Part shown: in pieces, positions 36,201-45,074 of the stretch
How positions within the stretch are numbered: the stretch's first letter is position 1
Layout of the letters: each line of letters opens with the position of its first letter
DNA from: Planctomycetaceae bacterium
Lineage (GTDB): Bacteria; Planctomycetota; Planctomycetia; Pirellulales; Lacipirellulaceae
Direction: 5' to 3'
NCBI GenBank assembly: GCA_002702655.1
Contig: PABB01000042.1
Span: 1 to 64,000, forward strand
DNA length: 64,000 bases
Notes under the pieces: generated by a model
Databases searched by the model: none
Told to the model about the DNA's origin: nothing
Seen by the model: only the letters and a program-made list of their open reading frames with translations
Position numbers and translations under genes: made by a program

Positions 36201-37394
36201 GTGTCCGCCGACGAACCGCTGACGCTCAGTTCGGATGACGACCGCTTCGCGCGGTTTCGCTTGATCGGCTGGTGGGATCAGCAGCGGCTCGCGGCGTCGC
36301 GGGCCCTGGTTGTCGGCGCGGGAGCCCTGGGCAACGAGATCGTCAAGAATCTGGCCCTGCTGGGCGTCGGCGAGGTGCTGGTCGCCGACCTCGACCGCAT
36401 CGAGTTGTCGAACCTCTCGCGCAGTGTGCTGTTCCGCACAGTCGACTGCGGCCAAGCGAAGGCTGAAGTCGCCTGCCGCCGAGCGGTCGATCTGTATCCC
36501 GAGATGCGCGCCTGGGCCTTTCACGGCAACATCGTCTATGATCTGGGCCTGGGCGTTTATCGCTGGGCCGACGTCATCTTCGGCGCCTTGGACAATCGCG
36601 AAGCCCGCGTGGCTATTAATGCGGCGGCTGCGAAAGTCGGCAAGCCGTGGATCGACGGAGCGATCGAGCGACTGAGCGGCGTCGCCCGCGTGTTCGATTC
36701 GGCGGTCGGTCCCTGCTATGAATGCACGATGAGCGAGGTGGACTGGAAGATGCTGGAAGCCCGTCGCAGCTGCGCGCTGCTCACTCGCGACGAGATGACT
36801 GCGGGCAAGGTGCCGACGACGCCGACCACCTCGTCCGTGATTGCCGGCATTCAGGTTCAGGAAGGCGTGAAACTGTTGCACGGTCTTCCGGCCATGTCAG
36901 GGCAAGGGTTTGTCTTTGATGGTGAGAATCATCACAGCTATCTTGTTGATTACGCGCGGCTGCCCGAGTGCTTGGCTCACGAGCCGTTCGGCGACGTCGA
37001 GGTGCTGCCGTGGAGCGTCGCGACCGTCACCGGCCGCGAACTGCTGGAGCGAGCGCGGGCCGACCTGGGGTCTGGCGCCGTTGTGGATTTCAACCATGAT
37101 CTGCTGTCTGCGTTGGTCTGCCCGCAGTGCGGCGAGGAAGAGCCGCGGCGCGGTTCGCTTGGCAAGACGACCGAAGCGGACGGTCGCTGCCCGACGTGCG
37201 ACGGTCAGCGGGCGCCGATGCTCTACCACACGCTCGACGACGCATGCCCCGCGCTCGACGTGCCGCTGGCAGAACTGGGCGTGCCGGCGTGGGACGTGGT
37301 GTCAGCGCGCGCGGGCGAGCAACAACGGTGGTACGAGTTCGGCGCCGATCGCGATCGCGTCTTGGGGCCCCGGGTCGGAGGATTGCAGTCATGA
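36201..37394 (+). CDS. E1-like ThiF-family ubiquitin-activating enzyme
   Basis: A 397-residue protein. The ThiF/MoeB adenylation fold has the ATP loop GAGALGNEIVKNLALLG (39-55), Asp residues at 63 and 65 (VADLDRIELSNLSRSVLF) with R74, K87 and the DNREAR segment (131-136). The crossover region has Cys at 172, 175 and 191 (GPCYECTMSEVDWKMLEARR), one of which could be the thioester cysteine. PTTPTTSSVIAGIQVQEGVK follows the E1 pattern. The C-terminus adds a zinc ribbon (CPQCGEE and CPTCDGQ). It should adenylate the C-terminus of the ubiquitin-like protein. Its stop overlaps the JAMM gene start (ATGA). Confidence 0.92.
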   Translation: MSADEPLTLSSDDDRFARFRLIGWWDQQRLAASRALVVGAGALGNEIVKNLALLGVGEVLVADLDRIELSNLSRSVLFRTVDCGQAKAEVACRRAVDLYPEMRAWAFHGNIVYDLGLGVYRWADVIFGALDNREARVAINAAAAKVGKPWIDGAIERLSGVARVFDSAVGPCYECTMSEVDWKMLEARRSCALLTRDEMTAGKVPTTPTTSSVIAGIQVQEGVKLLHGLPAMSGQGFVFDGENHHSYLVDYARLPECLAHEPFGDVEVLPWSVATVTGRELLERARADLGSGAVVDFNHDLLSALVCPQCGEEEPRRGSLGKTTEADGRCPTCDGQRAPMLYHTLDDACPALDVPLAELGVPAWDVVSARAGEQQRWYEFGADRDRVLGPRVGGLQS

Positions 37395-38614
37395 GTGCCG
37401 TTGACGTTCGTGCCCTCGCCGACGAATCGCTGCCGAGTGGCAAATTTCCAGCCGATTCGCACGCGGACTTTCGTCTGTACCTGGCCCCTGACGCCCGGCA
37501 GGGAATGCGGCAGCACGCCCGCGAAGACACGTCCGTGGAAATTTGCGGCGTGATCGTCGGATTGTGGAAGCGCGACGAGGACGGGCCGTTCGCCGAGGCA
37601 ACCGACTTTATTCGCTGTCGCAGCGCCGACAGCAAGTTCGCCGAGGTGACGTTCACGCACGAGTCATGGGCGCAGATCAACGGGGAGATGGATTCCAAGT
37701 TTGCCGACCAGCGCATTTTGGGCTGGTATCACTCGCACCCCGACTTTGGCATCTTTCTGTCCGATCGCGACGTGTTCATTCACGAGAATTTCTTCTCCGC
37801 ACCGGGCCAGATCGCCTATGTCATTGATCCGGTACGCGACCTGGAAGGGGCGTTCGCGTGGCGCGACGGCAAGCCGGAGCTGCTGCCGCATTTTTGGGGC
37901 GGAGCCGACATCATTACCGCGCAGCAGGCGGAACGACCGCTCCGCAACGACAGCGCCGCGGCGCAAGTCGGCGAGGCGACAGCCCGCAGCTTGGCCGAGC
38001 CCCCCGGAGTTGGCCGCAACGGCGATCCGTTGGGGCTCGCGACAACGCTGCTGACCTGGCTCGCCGTGTTTCTGCTCGGCTACTCGCTGGCCGGTTGGCG
38101 AACGCGGTGGGAGCAAAACATGATCGTCGAGGGCGCCGTGGCTCACTACGGTTACAACAAGCTGTTGCGGTTCGGATTGGATGATCGGCTCCAAGCCGTC
38201 CGGGCGCAACTTGCCGACTTGTCGGCCGCCGCGCAGAAGCTGCCCGAGCCGAACGCTAAGTTGACGGACGAACAAGCGGCGACGGCCGCCAAGCTGCGCT
38301 CCGCCATCCTGAGCGGGTTTGCCGTCGTCCAGCAGTCGCTCAAGTCGACCGAGTTGAAGTACTGCTTTACGGATGCCGAAACGGCAATGTTGGCGCGGCT
38401 TGTTCCCGATCGGATCGAACAGTTGCACGAGCAGCCGCCCGGCGCGCCGCGGAACGTCCCCGAGGCCGGCGCAGCGCCGACGGATTCACCGCCTGCCGGG
38501 CCCCCGCCGCCAGCCGACGCGCCGGCCGACACGGATGCTGAGCACGGCGCGCGGTCAACGCGCAACGCCGCGGCGCCGCCGGGGGAATCCCCCTCCGACG
38601 CCCCCACCGAGTAA
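37391..38614 (+). CDS. JAMM/MPN-domain peptidase with membrane segment
   Basis: A 407-residue protein from ATG 37391. The JAB/MPN+ domain (about 25-180) is catalytically complete: E50 in SVEICGVIVG and the metal motif HSHPDFGIFLSDRD with H114, H116, S124 and D127, exactly HxHx7SxxD. Such zinc peptidases remove ubiquitin or ubiquitin-like tags. A single membrane helix spans about 215-236, followed by a coiled helical region and a Pro/Ala-rich C-terminal tail. The membrane anchor is unusual for bacterial deubiquitinases. It is coupled by overlap to the E1 gene, so activation and removal are co-produced. Confidence 0.92.
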   Translation: MSAVDVRALADESLPSGKFPADSHADFRLYLAPDARQGMRQHAREDTSVEICGVIVGLWKRDEDGPFAEATDFIRCRSADSKFAEVTFTHESWAQINGEMDSKFADQRILGWYHSHPDFGIFLSDRDVFIHENFFSAPGQIAYVIDPVRDLEGAFAWRDGKPELLPHFWGGADIITAQQAERPLRNDSAAAQVGEATARSLAEPPGVGRNGDPLGLATTLLTWLAVFLLGYSLAGWRTRWEQNMIVEGAVAHYGYNKLLRFGLDDRLQAVRAQLADLSAAAQKLPEPNAKLTDEQAATAAKLRSAILSGFAVVQQSLKSTELKYCFTDAETAMLARLVPDRIEQLHEQPPGAPRNVPEAGAAPTDSPPAGPPPPADAPADTDAEHGARSTRNAAAPPGESPSDAPTE

Positions 38615-38678
38615 CCCCGTCGCGGCGCAACGCCGATTCCTCAATCCGCCGTGAATACGCCTGCCGCGAGCCCGCGCC

Positions 38679-39746
38679 GTGCCTGATCCCATTCGCATCA
38701 CCGACGCCGACCTGAATAGTCCCGCGGTCAACGATTACGTTGAAACGCAGAAGTATCTCAGTCGCGACGAATCGACCGAACAGGCGCCGTGGATCATTCG
38801 CGTGATCTACGCCAACTGGTTCTATCTGTCGATCGCAGCGATGATTGGCGGGCTGGTCGGCTGGGCGCTGATCGAGCCGTGGTTCACCGACGAGGATTTG
38901 GCCGACGACCAGTTTGACTTGGCGGCGTTTTTGATGTTTCCGGTCGTGGCCGGGTGCGTCGGGCTGTTTCTGGGCGCCGCCGAGGGGATCATCTGCCGCA
39001 ATCCGTTGCGAGCGATCAAATGCGGGTTCACGGCGCTGGGCGTTGGGTTCCTCGGGGGGCTGATTGCCTTGGTCCCCACCGGCATGGTGTTCACCCTGAT
39101 GTCCGTCTTGGCCGTACAGCTGTGGGAGAATCCCCAGGCGGGCGCCATGCCCACGGGCGTCGCCCTACTGGTGCTGATGATGGGACGCGGCGCCGCCTGG
39201 GCGATCGCCGCCATTCCCGCCGGCATGGGACAGGGGATCGCACTGCGCGAGCGCAAGATCATCATCAACGGGCTTGTCGGCGCGGTGCTGGGGGGCTTGC
39301 TGGGCGGATTGTTGTTCGACCCGATCTATTTGGCTTTCGTCGGCGACACCGGCGAGGCCGATCTCAGCCGCGCCGTGGGCTTTGGCGTGATCGGACTGCT
39401 GGTCGGGCTGTTCGTGGGCTTGGTCGAAGGATGGACCAAGACCGCCTGGCTGCTGATGCGCAAGGGACCGCTCGCCGGCAAGCAGTTCATTCTGTTTAAG
39501 GACGCCACGGTCATGGGCAGTTCGCCCAAAGCCGACGTGTACTTGTTCAAAGACGACGCCATCGAGCCGCGGCACGCGATCGTTACCAACCGCGGCGGTC
39601 GGTTCGAGATCGAAGACGGCAATACGGCCGACGGCACGTACGTCAACGGCGTCCCTGTCAAACGACAAATCCTGCACGATGGCGACCAGATTGTGCTGGG
39701 CAAGACGGTTTTGGAATTCTCCGTTAAGGAAACCAAGGACGCGTAG
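38679..39746 (+). CDS. Polytopic membrane protein with C-terminal FHA domain
   Basis: A 355-residue protein from GTG 38679. About six hydrophobic helices (residues 47-255), many glycine-rich, precede an FHA domain at about 268-350: FILFKDATVMGSSPKADVYL, EPRHAIVTNR, NTADGTYVNGVPV and LHDGDQIVLGKTVLEF. The key G, S, R-H and N residues of phosphothreonine-binding FHA domains are all present. It may recruit phosphorylated partners to the membrane, linking kinase signalling to the ubiquitin-like system. It follows the JAMM gene after 64 bases on the same strand. No catalytic domain is seen. Confidence 0.85.
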   Translation: MPDPIRITDADLNSPAVNDYVETQKYLSRDESTEQAPWIIRVIYANWFYLSIAAMIGGLVGWALIEPWFTDEDLADDQFDLAAFLMFPVVAGCVGLFLGAAEGIICRNPLRAIKCGFTALGVGFLGGLIALVPTGMVFTLMSVLAVQLWENPQAGAMPTGVALLVLMMGRGAAWAIAAIPAGMGQGIALRERKIIINGLVGAVLGGLLGGLLFDPIYLAFVGDTGEADLSRAVGFGVIGLLVGLFVGLVEGWTKTAWLLMRKGPLAGKQFILFKDATVMGSSPKADVYLFKDDAIEPRHAIVTNRGGRFEIEDGNTADGTYVNGVPVKRQILHDGDQIVLGKTVLEFSVKETKDA

Positions 39747-39832
39747 GGGGCCGGACGTCGCCGGCCAGCGACGGGGCGACGGGGTCGCCCGCAACACGAC
39801 AACGAGTTCAGGACACAACTCGGGAGAACCTC

Positions 39833-40381
39833 ATGCCCATTCAGCTCACGTGCCCCTCCTGCCACGCCAAATTGGCGGTTCCGGATCAATATGCCGGGCG
39901 GCGCGGCAAGTGCCCCAAATGCAGCTCGCCAATCCAGGTGCCCTCGGCCGCGGCGCCGCAGCAGGAGGAGCGATTTGGCTTCGGCGACGCCGAACCGCCG
40001 CGGCCGTTTGACGATGACGAGTTGCAGCCCGACGCCCCTGAGTTGGAGGCGGAAGCCGACGATCGTCGGCCGTGCCCGGCGTGTGGCGAGATGATCATGC
40101 GAGGCGCGGTGAAGTGTCGCTTCTGCGGCGAGATTTTCGACGCCGCGCTCAAGAAGCGAGAGAAGAAGGCCCGCCGAGGGTATGACGAAGACGCCGACCT
40201 CACGACCGGCGAATGGGCCGTGGCAATCCTCTGTTCGGGCATCGGTTGCATTGCCGGCATCATTTGGATGATTCAGGGCAAGCCCAAGGGCAAGAAGATG
40301 TTCCTCGTGTCGTCCGTCACGGCATGCATCTGGACACTGCTCAGAATGGGGCTGGAAGCTGCAAACCAAGGCAGAATGTAA
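39833..40381 (+). CDS. Zinc-ribbon membrane protein
   Basis: A 182-residue protein. An N-terminal MJ0042-like zinc ribbon (LTCPSCHAKLAVPDQYAGRR then CPKC) is followed by an acidic linker, a second zinc ribbon (CPACGEMIMRGAVKCRFC) and a short membrane region (residues about 128-170). The double zinc-ribbon plus membrane layout is shared with other proteins of this cluster, suggesting a set of membrane adaptors for the ubiquitin-like machinery. The start at ATG 39833 is supported by GGGAGAACC upstream. No enzymatic role is expected. Confidence 0.8.
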   Translation: MPIQLTCPSCHAKLAVPDQYAGRRGKCPKCSSPIQVPSAAAPQQEERFGFGDAEPPRPFDDDELQPDAPELEAEADDRRPCPACGEMIMRGAVKCRFCGEIFDAALKKREKKARRGYDEDADLTTGEWAVAILCSGIGCIAGIIWMIQGKPKGKKMFLVSSVTACIWTLLRMGLEAANQGRM

Positions 40382-40405
40382 CGGGTCTGGCCGTCGAGCG
40401 GCGTC

Positions 40406-41134
40406 ATGTCTGAAACAACTGTCTCCTGCACGTGCGGCGCCCGTTTAGTGGTGCGCGACCCGACGCCAGGCGCCGCCCTGCGCTGTCCGCAGTGCAAGAA
40501 CCCGATCGATCTCGCGCAGCTCGCGCCGCCGGCTCATGACACCTCGCAACTGGCGGTGCGAACTGTGCAGATCGACGCGGGCGACGAACCGACGTGTCCG
40601 ATCTGCCAAACGGCAATCGCTCCGGGCGAGGACGCCGTTGAATGCGAAAAGTGCCGGCAGCGGCACCACCGCGAGTGCTGGTCGGAGATTGGCGGCTGCG
40701 GCACCTTCGGCTGCAGCCAGGCCCCCGCGCCCGACAAGTCGGAGCACGCGGTTGCGGCTCCGTTGACCGCCTGGGGCGACACCAAGAAGTGCCCGGCGTG
40801 CCGCGAGACGATTAAGGCGATCGCGCTGAAGTGCCGGTATTGCGGCACCACGTTCGACACGGTCGACCCGCTCACGGTGGGCGATCTGCGGAACCAAGCG
40901 GAAGACGCTCGCAAGCTGGACGCCTTTCGCCGGACTGTCGTCGGGTTGTTTATCGTGTCGCTGTTGGGTTTTTTGGCTCCGCTGATTGCCGTCATCGCTG
41001 CCGTTTACCTGCTGCCGCGGCGGGAGAAGCTCGTCAAGGCGGGACCGCTGTATACAATCATGGGATGGACCGCGCTGGGGCTGTCGTGCGTCTATACGGT
41101 GTTGCTGGCCCTGTTTGTCTTAGTTTCGCGGTAG
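40406..41134 (+). CDS. RING-like membrane protein (candidate E3)
   Basis: A 242-residue protein. Residues 8-30 form a zinc ribbon. Residues 64-103 form a RING/treble-clef: CPICQTAIAPGEDAVECEKC, then RQRHHRECWSEIGGCG and FGC, with ligand set C64, C67, C80, C83, H88, C91, C98, C103. This matches the prokaryotic RING finger type described beside bacterial E1/E2 genes (Prok-RING_1-like). A third zinc ribbon follows (CPACRETIKAIALKCRYC, 129-146), then two membrane helices (about 178-202 and 218-240). RING domains recruit E2 enzymes, so this is the best E3 candidate of the cluster. The assignment comes from cysteine spacing and context. Confidence 0.82.
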   Translation: MSETTVSCTCGARLVVRDPTPGAALRCPQCKNPIDLAQLAPPAHDTSQLAVRTVQIDAGDEPTCPICQTAIAPGEDAVECEKCRQRHHRECWSEIGGCGTFGCSQAPAPDKSEHAVAAPLTAWGDTKKCPACRETIKAIALKCRYCGTTFDTVDPLTVGDLRNQAEDARKLDAFRRTVVGLFIVSLLGFLAPLIAVIAAVYLLPRREKLVKAGPLYTIMGWTALGLSCVYTVLLALFVLVSR

Positions 41135-41180
41135 CGCAGCGCGCCGGCGATGGTCTTTGAACTTTGAGGATGCCACACTC

Positions 41181-42440
41181 GTGCCCGATCTCCCCCCGCG
41201 CATCGTACTGGCCGGCGACCGCGAGGCCGGCGCCATGTGCGTGTCGTGCCAGCGCGAAATCGTCCTGGGAGACGCCACGGCGCAATGCGCTCGCTGCGGG
41301 GCGATGCATCACCTGGACTGCTGGCAGCAGGGCGACCGCTGCCAGAGTTACGACTGCCGGGGCGAGCAAGAGCCGGTCGCCCCGGGGCCTGCCATGAAGA
41401 TTACGGTCGACGAACTCGCCGCGGCGACCCCGCTGCCGCCGTCAGTGCGCAACAGCGACGCGACCGATCGCACGCCAAGCAAGCCGACATGGAATCGCGC
41501 CGCGTTGTGGGCCATGGGCGTCGCGCTGGCGTCGATCCCGCTGTTCGGATTGGTCACCGGACTGATCGCGATTGTCGTCGGCTGCGTCGCACTGGCCGGG
41601 CACCGCTCGTCGCAGCGCGGGCTCGTGCTGGCCGCGGGCGCCATTGTCTTGGGCGTGGCGTCGATGATCGGCTGGGCCTTCGGGCTCTCCATGTACCTGG
41701 GCGGCGGCATGAAGTCGGTCGCCCTGGACGCCCTGACGATCGATCCCGAGTCGCTCAAAGAACTCCCCGAACACATCGGGCGGGCAATGCGCTCCAACGT
41801 GCTGATCCAGTCGAGTTTTGGCTTGGGACGCGGGTCGCTGGGGTCGGGAGTCGTCATGCGGGTCAACAACGGTGTCGCCTACATCGTGACGAATCGGCAC
41901 GTGATCGACGCCGACTACCGAGACGAGTCGTCGACCACGCCCAACTTGCAGGACCTCGGACCGCTGACAGTGACGACCGTCGACCAGACGACGACGCCCG
42001 CCAAGGTGGAATGGGTAGCGCCCCACGGCGTCGACATCAGCATTATCTCCACGCCGCTAGGCGCTGCGGCGAGCGACGTGCGGACGGCTCAGTGGGATGT
42101 GGCGGCTCCGCCGCATGTCGGCGATCCCGTGTTCGCAATTGGCAATCCCCAGGGGCTGGGATGGACCCATTCGGGCGGCAGCGTCTCGCAGGTGCGACGA
42201 CGACAAAAGAACGGGTACAGCGTGCGGATCATTCAATCGACCGCGGCTGTGAATCCCGGCAGCAGCGGCGGCGGGCTTTACGACTCGGAAGGGAAGCTCG
42301 TAGGCATCAACACGCTGACGGCCGACAAACGGTTTGCCGAAGGGCTGGGATTTGCCATTTCGCTGTCGTCCCTGATTGACCTTGCGCCGGAGCGTTTACC
42401 CTGGCTGGCGCCCAAGTCCCAGGAACCGCCCGCACCATGA
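41181..42440 (+). CDS. RING-like / trypsin-like serine protease membrane fusion
   Basis: A protein of 419 residues from GTG 41181, with GAGG upstream; TTG 41157 would add eight. Residues about 20-60 are RING-like: CVSCQREIVLGDATAQCARC, then MHHLDCWQQGDRCQSYDC. Two or three membrane helices follow (about 108-175, DUF4190-like). Residues about 205-400 form a trypsin/DegP-like protease with the triad H240 (IVTNRHVIDA), D285 (GVDISII) and S362 (NPGSSGGGLY). No PDZ domain is present. Fusion of a RING-like module to a protease suggests recruitment of E2-loaded complexes or tagged substrates for cleavage at or beyond the membrane. It is followed by the E2 gene with a 4-base overlap. Confidence 0.87.
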   Translation: MPDLPPRIVLAGDREAGAMCVSCQREIVLGDATAQCARCGAMHHLDCWQQGDRCQSYDCRGEQEPVAPGPAMKITVDELAAATPLPPSVRNSDATDRTPSKPTWNRAALWAMGVALASIPLFGLVTGLIAIVVGCVALAGHRSSQRGLVLAAGAIVLGVASMIGWAFGLSMYLGGGMKSVALDALTIDPESLKELPEHIGRAMRSNVLIQSSFGLGRGSLGSGVVMRVNNGVAYIVTNRHVIDADYRDESSTTPNLQDLGPLTVTTVDQTTTPAKVEWVAPHGVDISIISTPLGAAASDVRTAQWDVAAPPHVGDPVFAIGNPQGLGWTHSGGSVSQVRRRQKNGYSVRIIQSTAAVNPGSSGGGLYDSEGKLVGINTLTADKRFAEGLGFAISLSSLIDLAPERLPWLAPKSQEPPAP

Positions 42441-43102
42441 GCGCTGTTCGCCTTCGCCGCCTCGCTGCCGATTTCGCTCGCCTCGACGACTACGTGCGTC
42501 GGCACCCGCGGCTGCGCATGGTGCAAACTCACGGCGATCCCTCGGAGCGGTACCAGATCGAGTACCAGATTCGCAGCGTGCGGATGGTGGCGGGAGAAGT
42601 TCATGAGACGCGGACTCATCTGGTCGAGATTACGCTTCCGCTGCATTATCCGCGACTGCCGCCGCAGTGCCGGATGTTGACGCCCGTGTTTCATCCGAAC
42701 ATCGCGCCGCACGCGATTTGCATCGGCGACCACTGGACGGCGGGCGAGTCGCTGCAATCGATCGTGATGCGAATCGGCGAGATGCTGGCGTATCAAAGCT
42801 ACAACGTGAAGAGCCCGCTCAACGGCGAAGCGGCCCACTGGGTCGAAAAGAACCGTGACCGCTTGCCGCTCGACCGCGTCAGCATGCTGGTCGAGGAAGA
42901 CCCCGTACGGGCGAGCGCCGAGTCGACGCCCGCCGAATCCGCCCCACCGCGCCCGGCGACCGGCGCGGACAGCGCGGCGTCGCGCGCCAAGGCCCTGCAT
43001 GTTCGTTGCCCGCACTGCGACAAGGCGTATCGGGTGTCCGCGGAATACTCGGGCCGACGGTTCCGGTGCACCGGTTGCCAGCAGGCGTTTCAAGTCGACT
43101 AG
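42437..43102 (+). CDS. E2-like ubiquitin-conjugating enzyme with C-terminal zinc ribbon
   Basis: A 221-residue protein. The UBC fold is clear: the ITLPLHYPRLPPQCRMLTPV flap, HPN at 86-88, and the catalytic Cys95 in HPNIAPHAICIGDHW, then LQSIVMRIGEMLAYQSYNVK and SPLNGEAAHWV. It keeps both the HPN triad and the active cysteine at the standard spacing. After a low-complexity linker the C-terminus (about 189-221) is a zinc ribbon (RCPHCDKAYRV with RCTGC), as in other proteins of this run. It should accept the ubiquitin-like protein from the E1. The start overlaps the stop of the RING-protease gene (ATGA). Confidence 0.92.
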   Translation: MSAVRLRRLAADFARLDDYVRRHPRLRMVQTHGDPSERYQIEYQIRSVRMVAGEVHETRTHLVEITLPLHYPRLPPQCRMLTPVFHPNIAPHAICIGDHWTAGESLQSIVMRIGEMLAYQSYNVKSPLNGEAAHWVEKNRDRLPLDRVSMLVEEDPVRASAESTPAESAPPRPATGADSAASRAKALHVRCPHCDKAYRVSAEYSGRRFRCTGCQQAFQVD

Positions 43103-43147
43103 CCGTTCCTACTCGCTGCGCCCGGTCGCTGGCCGGAAGCTACTGCC

Positions 43148-43669
43148 ATGAGCGCCGACAGCCCCTCCGTTGCCGATCTGCGAGATGCCGACGACGAGCG
43201 GGTTCCCGTCGTCGCGTTGTCCGACGAGGGCGTCGCCGAGGACGTCTTGCGTGCGCGCATCAAGGAGCGGCACGTCACGATGCTGGCGATGAGCGTGGCG
43301 ATTATTGCGGCGTCGTTTGCGCTGCGATTCAACGACAGCGGCGGCCTGTCGGGCGGCGGCGTTGCACTGCCGCCGTTGTGCGGGAGCCGCGCGCTGTTCG
43401 GCGTGGAATGTCCAGGGTGCGGATTGTCGCGCAGTTTCGTGGCATTGGCCGCCGGTGACGTCGCCAAGTCACTGCAGTATCACCGCATCGGCTGGATCAT
43501 GGCCGCGGCCGTATTGCTGCAGATTCCTTATCGCCTGCTGCGGTTGCGGCAACTGCGCACCGGGACGCCCGACCCGTCCTGGCCGCGCTGGTTCGGCAAT
43601 CTGCTCATCGCGCTGCTGATCGGCAATTGGGTGTGGAATGTGGCAACTTCAAGTTACCCCCTGCCGTAA
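43148..43669 (+). CDS. DUF2752 membrane protein
   Basis: A 173-residue protein with three hydrophobic helices and the DUF2752 signature (CGSRALFGVECPGCGLSRSF then VALAAGDVAKSL). The N-terminal 40 residues are acidic and soluble. DUF2752 proteins have no firm function; the CPGCG motif might bind a metal. It is the last gene of the ubiquitin-like run, 45 bases after the E2 gene, and recurs near such clusters only as far as I can infer; it may be just a neighbour. Confidence 0.85.
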   Translation: MSADSPSVADLRDADDERVPVVALSDEGVAEDVLRARIKERHVTMLAMSVAIIAASFALRFNDSGGLSGGGVALPPLCGSRALFGVECPGCGLSRSFVALAAGDVAKSLQYHRIGWIMAAAVLLQIPYRLLRLRQLRTGTPDPSWPRWFGNLLIALLIGNWVWNVATSSYPLP

Positions 43670-44222
43670 ACCTCGCGCTGGCCGCGGCGTCGAGGCGCCG
43701 CGGCCGGATCGTCGCGGTCGCCCGCTGGACCGCTGCGAGCGAGGTTGTTTCTGCAATATTGCGGCCTTGGCGGGGCTTCGGAGTGTTCTGGGCTTCCCCC
43801 CGACCTATGTGCCGGCCTGAATGAGGGAAACTCGGGTCAATTGAGGTGCTCCAGAAAGTTGATCCACCTGGAGTGAGAATCTCAGGGCTTCAACTGGCCA
43901 GTTGCAGCGACTTCCCTGGGGGCCAGGTTGCCCAGCGACTCGCCGCGAACGAACGAGGCGTCGAAACGCTCCGACTCGCTTCGCCCATTGCCTGAGCGGG
44001 CGCCGGGGACGGCAGTGGGACGGCAGGCGAGGAGAGAGTTCCGAGAATCCGCAGCGCTCGCTCTGTCCATGTTTTCTGTGGGATCGGCGTCCGGTTCTGG
44101 GCGTCGTGGTCGCTAGGAACTATGGGAGCTCGAACTCGCTCCCCAGGCCTACGACATCCGGCGCCAACTCCGGAGTGTCAGTCGAGGCGGCAGTTCAATC
44201 CAAAACATGGGGAGGGAGAACG
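43670..44222. other. Intergenic region after the ubiquitin-like cluster
   Basis: About 550 bases without a supported gene. Short open frames on the plus strand are arginine-rich and lack start signals. The promoter of the small exported protein at 44223 should lie here. Nothing recognisable was seen. Confidence 0.4.
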
Positions 44223-44609
44223 ATGAAAGCGGCTCTTATTATGGCGATTGTGGGTATCGGCTTGTCGACCCCGGTCTTGAGCGACGAAGCGCGAGCCGAC
44301 GGTTTTTCAGTAAGCGTGTGGCAGAATAACACGAACTATACGGTCGGCGGATCATATCGGTGGGGCAACGGGCGCTGGCAGTCGTTTAGCATCCTGCCAG
44401 GACGCGGCTTCTCCACGTGGTATCCGCAGGACCAGGGAAATCCGCCGTTGCAGATTCGCTTCGATGCTGATCCCGGTCCGGGCAACGACCAACATGGTTA
44501 TCGCCTGCGCACCTACTACAGCCCCACCACGATCTTCAACCGAGGCGCGACGGAAGTGTTCGTCGTCCTGCCCAACGGCCGCGTCGATTTGCGACGCAAC
44601 AGGCCCTAG
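44223..44609 (+). CDS. Small exported hypothetical protein
   Basis: A 128-residue protein from ATG 44223, with a strong ribosome-binding site (GGGGAGGGAG) just upstream. The signal peptide is MKAALIMAIVGIGLSTPVLS with cleavage likely near SDEARADG. The mature part is aromatic and beta-rich (SVWQNNTNYTVGGSYRWGNG, RGFSTWYPQDQG) without cysteines. I do not recognise the family; the composition suits a secreted or surface protein. It stands alone and ends at a strong intrinsic terminator. Confidence 0.7.
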   Translation: MKAALIMAIVGIGLSTPVLSDEARADGFSVSVWQNNTNYTVGGSYRWGNGRWQSFSILPGRGFSTWYPQDQGNPPLQIRFDADPGPGNDQHGYRLRTYYSPTTIFNRGATEVFVVLPNGRVDLRRNRP

Positions 44610-44649
44610 CGGGCGGATCATTCCGCCGCAAACTCCATTGGCGCCCCGA

Positions 44650-44686
44650 GGGGCCGTTGGCTTGTCCGCCGACGGCCCCTTTTTTC
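44650..44686 (+). terminator. Intrinsic terminator
   Basis: The stem GGGGCCGT at 44650-44657 pairs with ACGGCCCC at 44672-44679, with a short loop containing a further small pairing, and is followed by T at 44680-44685. It is a textbook Rho-independent terminator 40 bases after the small exported gene. Confidence 0.85.
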
Positions 44687-45074
44687 TACAGAGCCGCGTG
44701 CGGGCGGCAAGCAACCCCGAAGATCCACGCCGTTGGTCTGGCGCCGTCGGTTCGCTTTGGGGCGGCAGAGCCTCGACGGGTTCCCACGCATGGTCCGGGG
44801 CGCCGTGTCCCCGCGCAGCCGCGCGTCGCAGCGCGAACGCATGGCTGATGCAATAGCACTGCGGCGCGTGCAACTCGTCGTCGGGAGGCGCCGCCGGCTG
44901 CGACGGCTGTCATCTGGCGGCGGCATTCGCAAGTGCCGCGACGGTGGCGGCTCGCCGCAACGCGTGGCGAGCTCATTTGCTGTGCCGGAGGGCGGTCACG
45001 CTGCCGCTTCTGACGCGGTATCGTCGGGCCGCGGCGCTGGTTAGAATGGGACCGCACTGCGGAGCGAACCCCTT
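44687..45074. other. Intergenic region upstream of madL
   Basis: About 390 bases between a terminator and madL. No gene, repeat or clear promoter motif was identified; frames on both strands are arginine-rich and unsupported. Confidence 0.4.
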
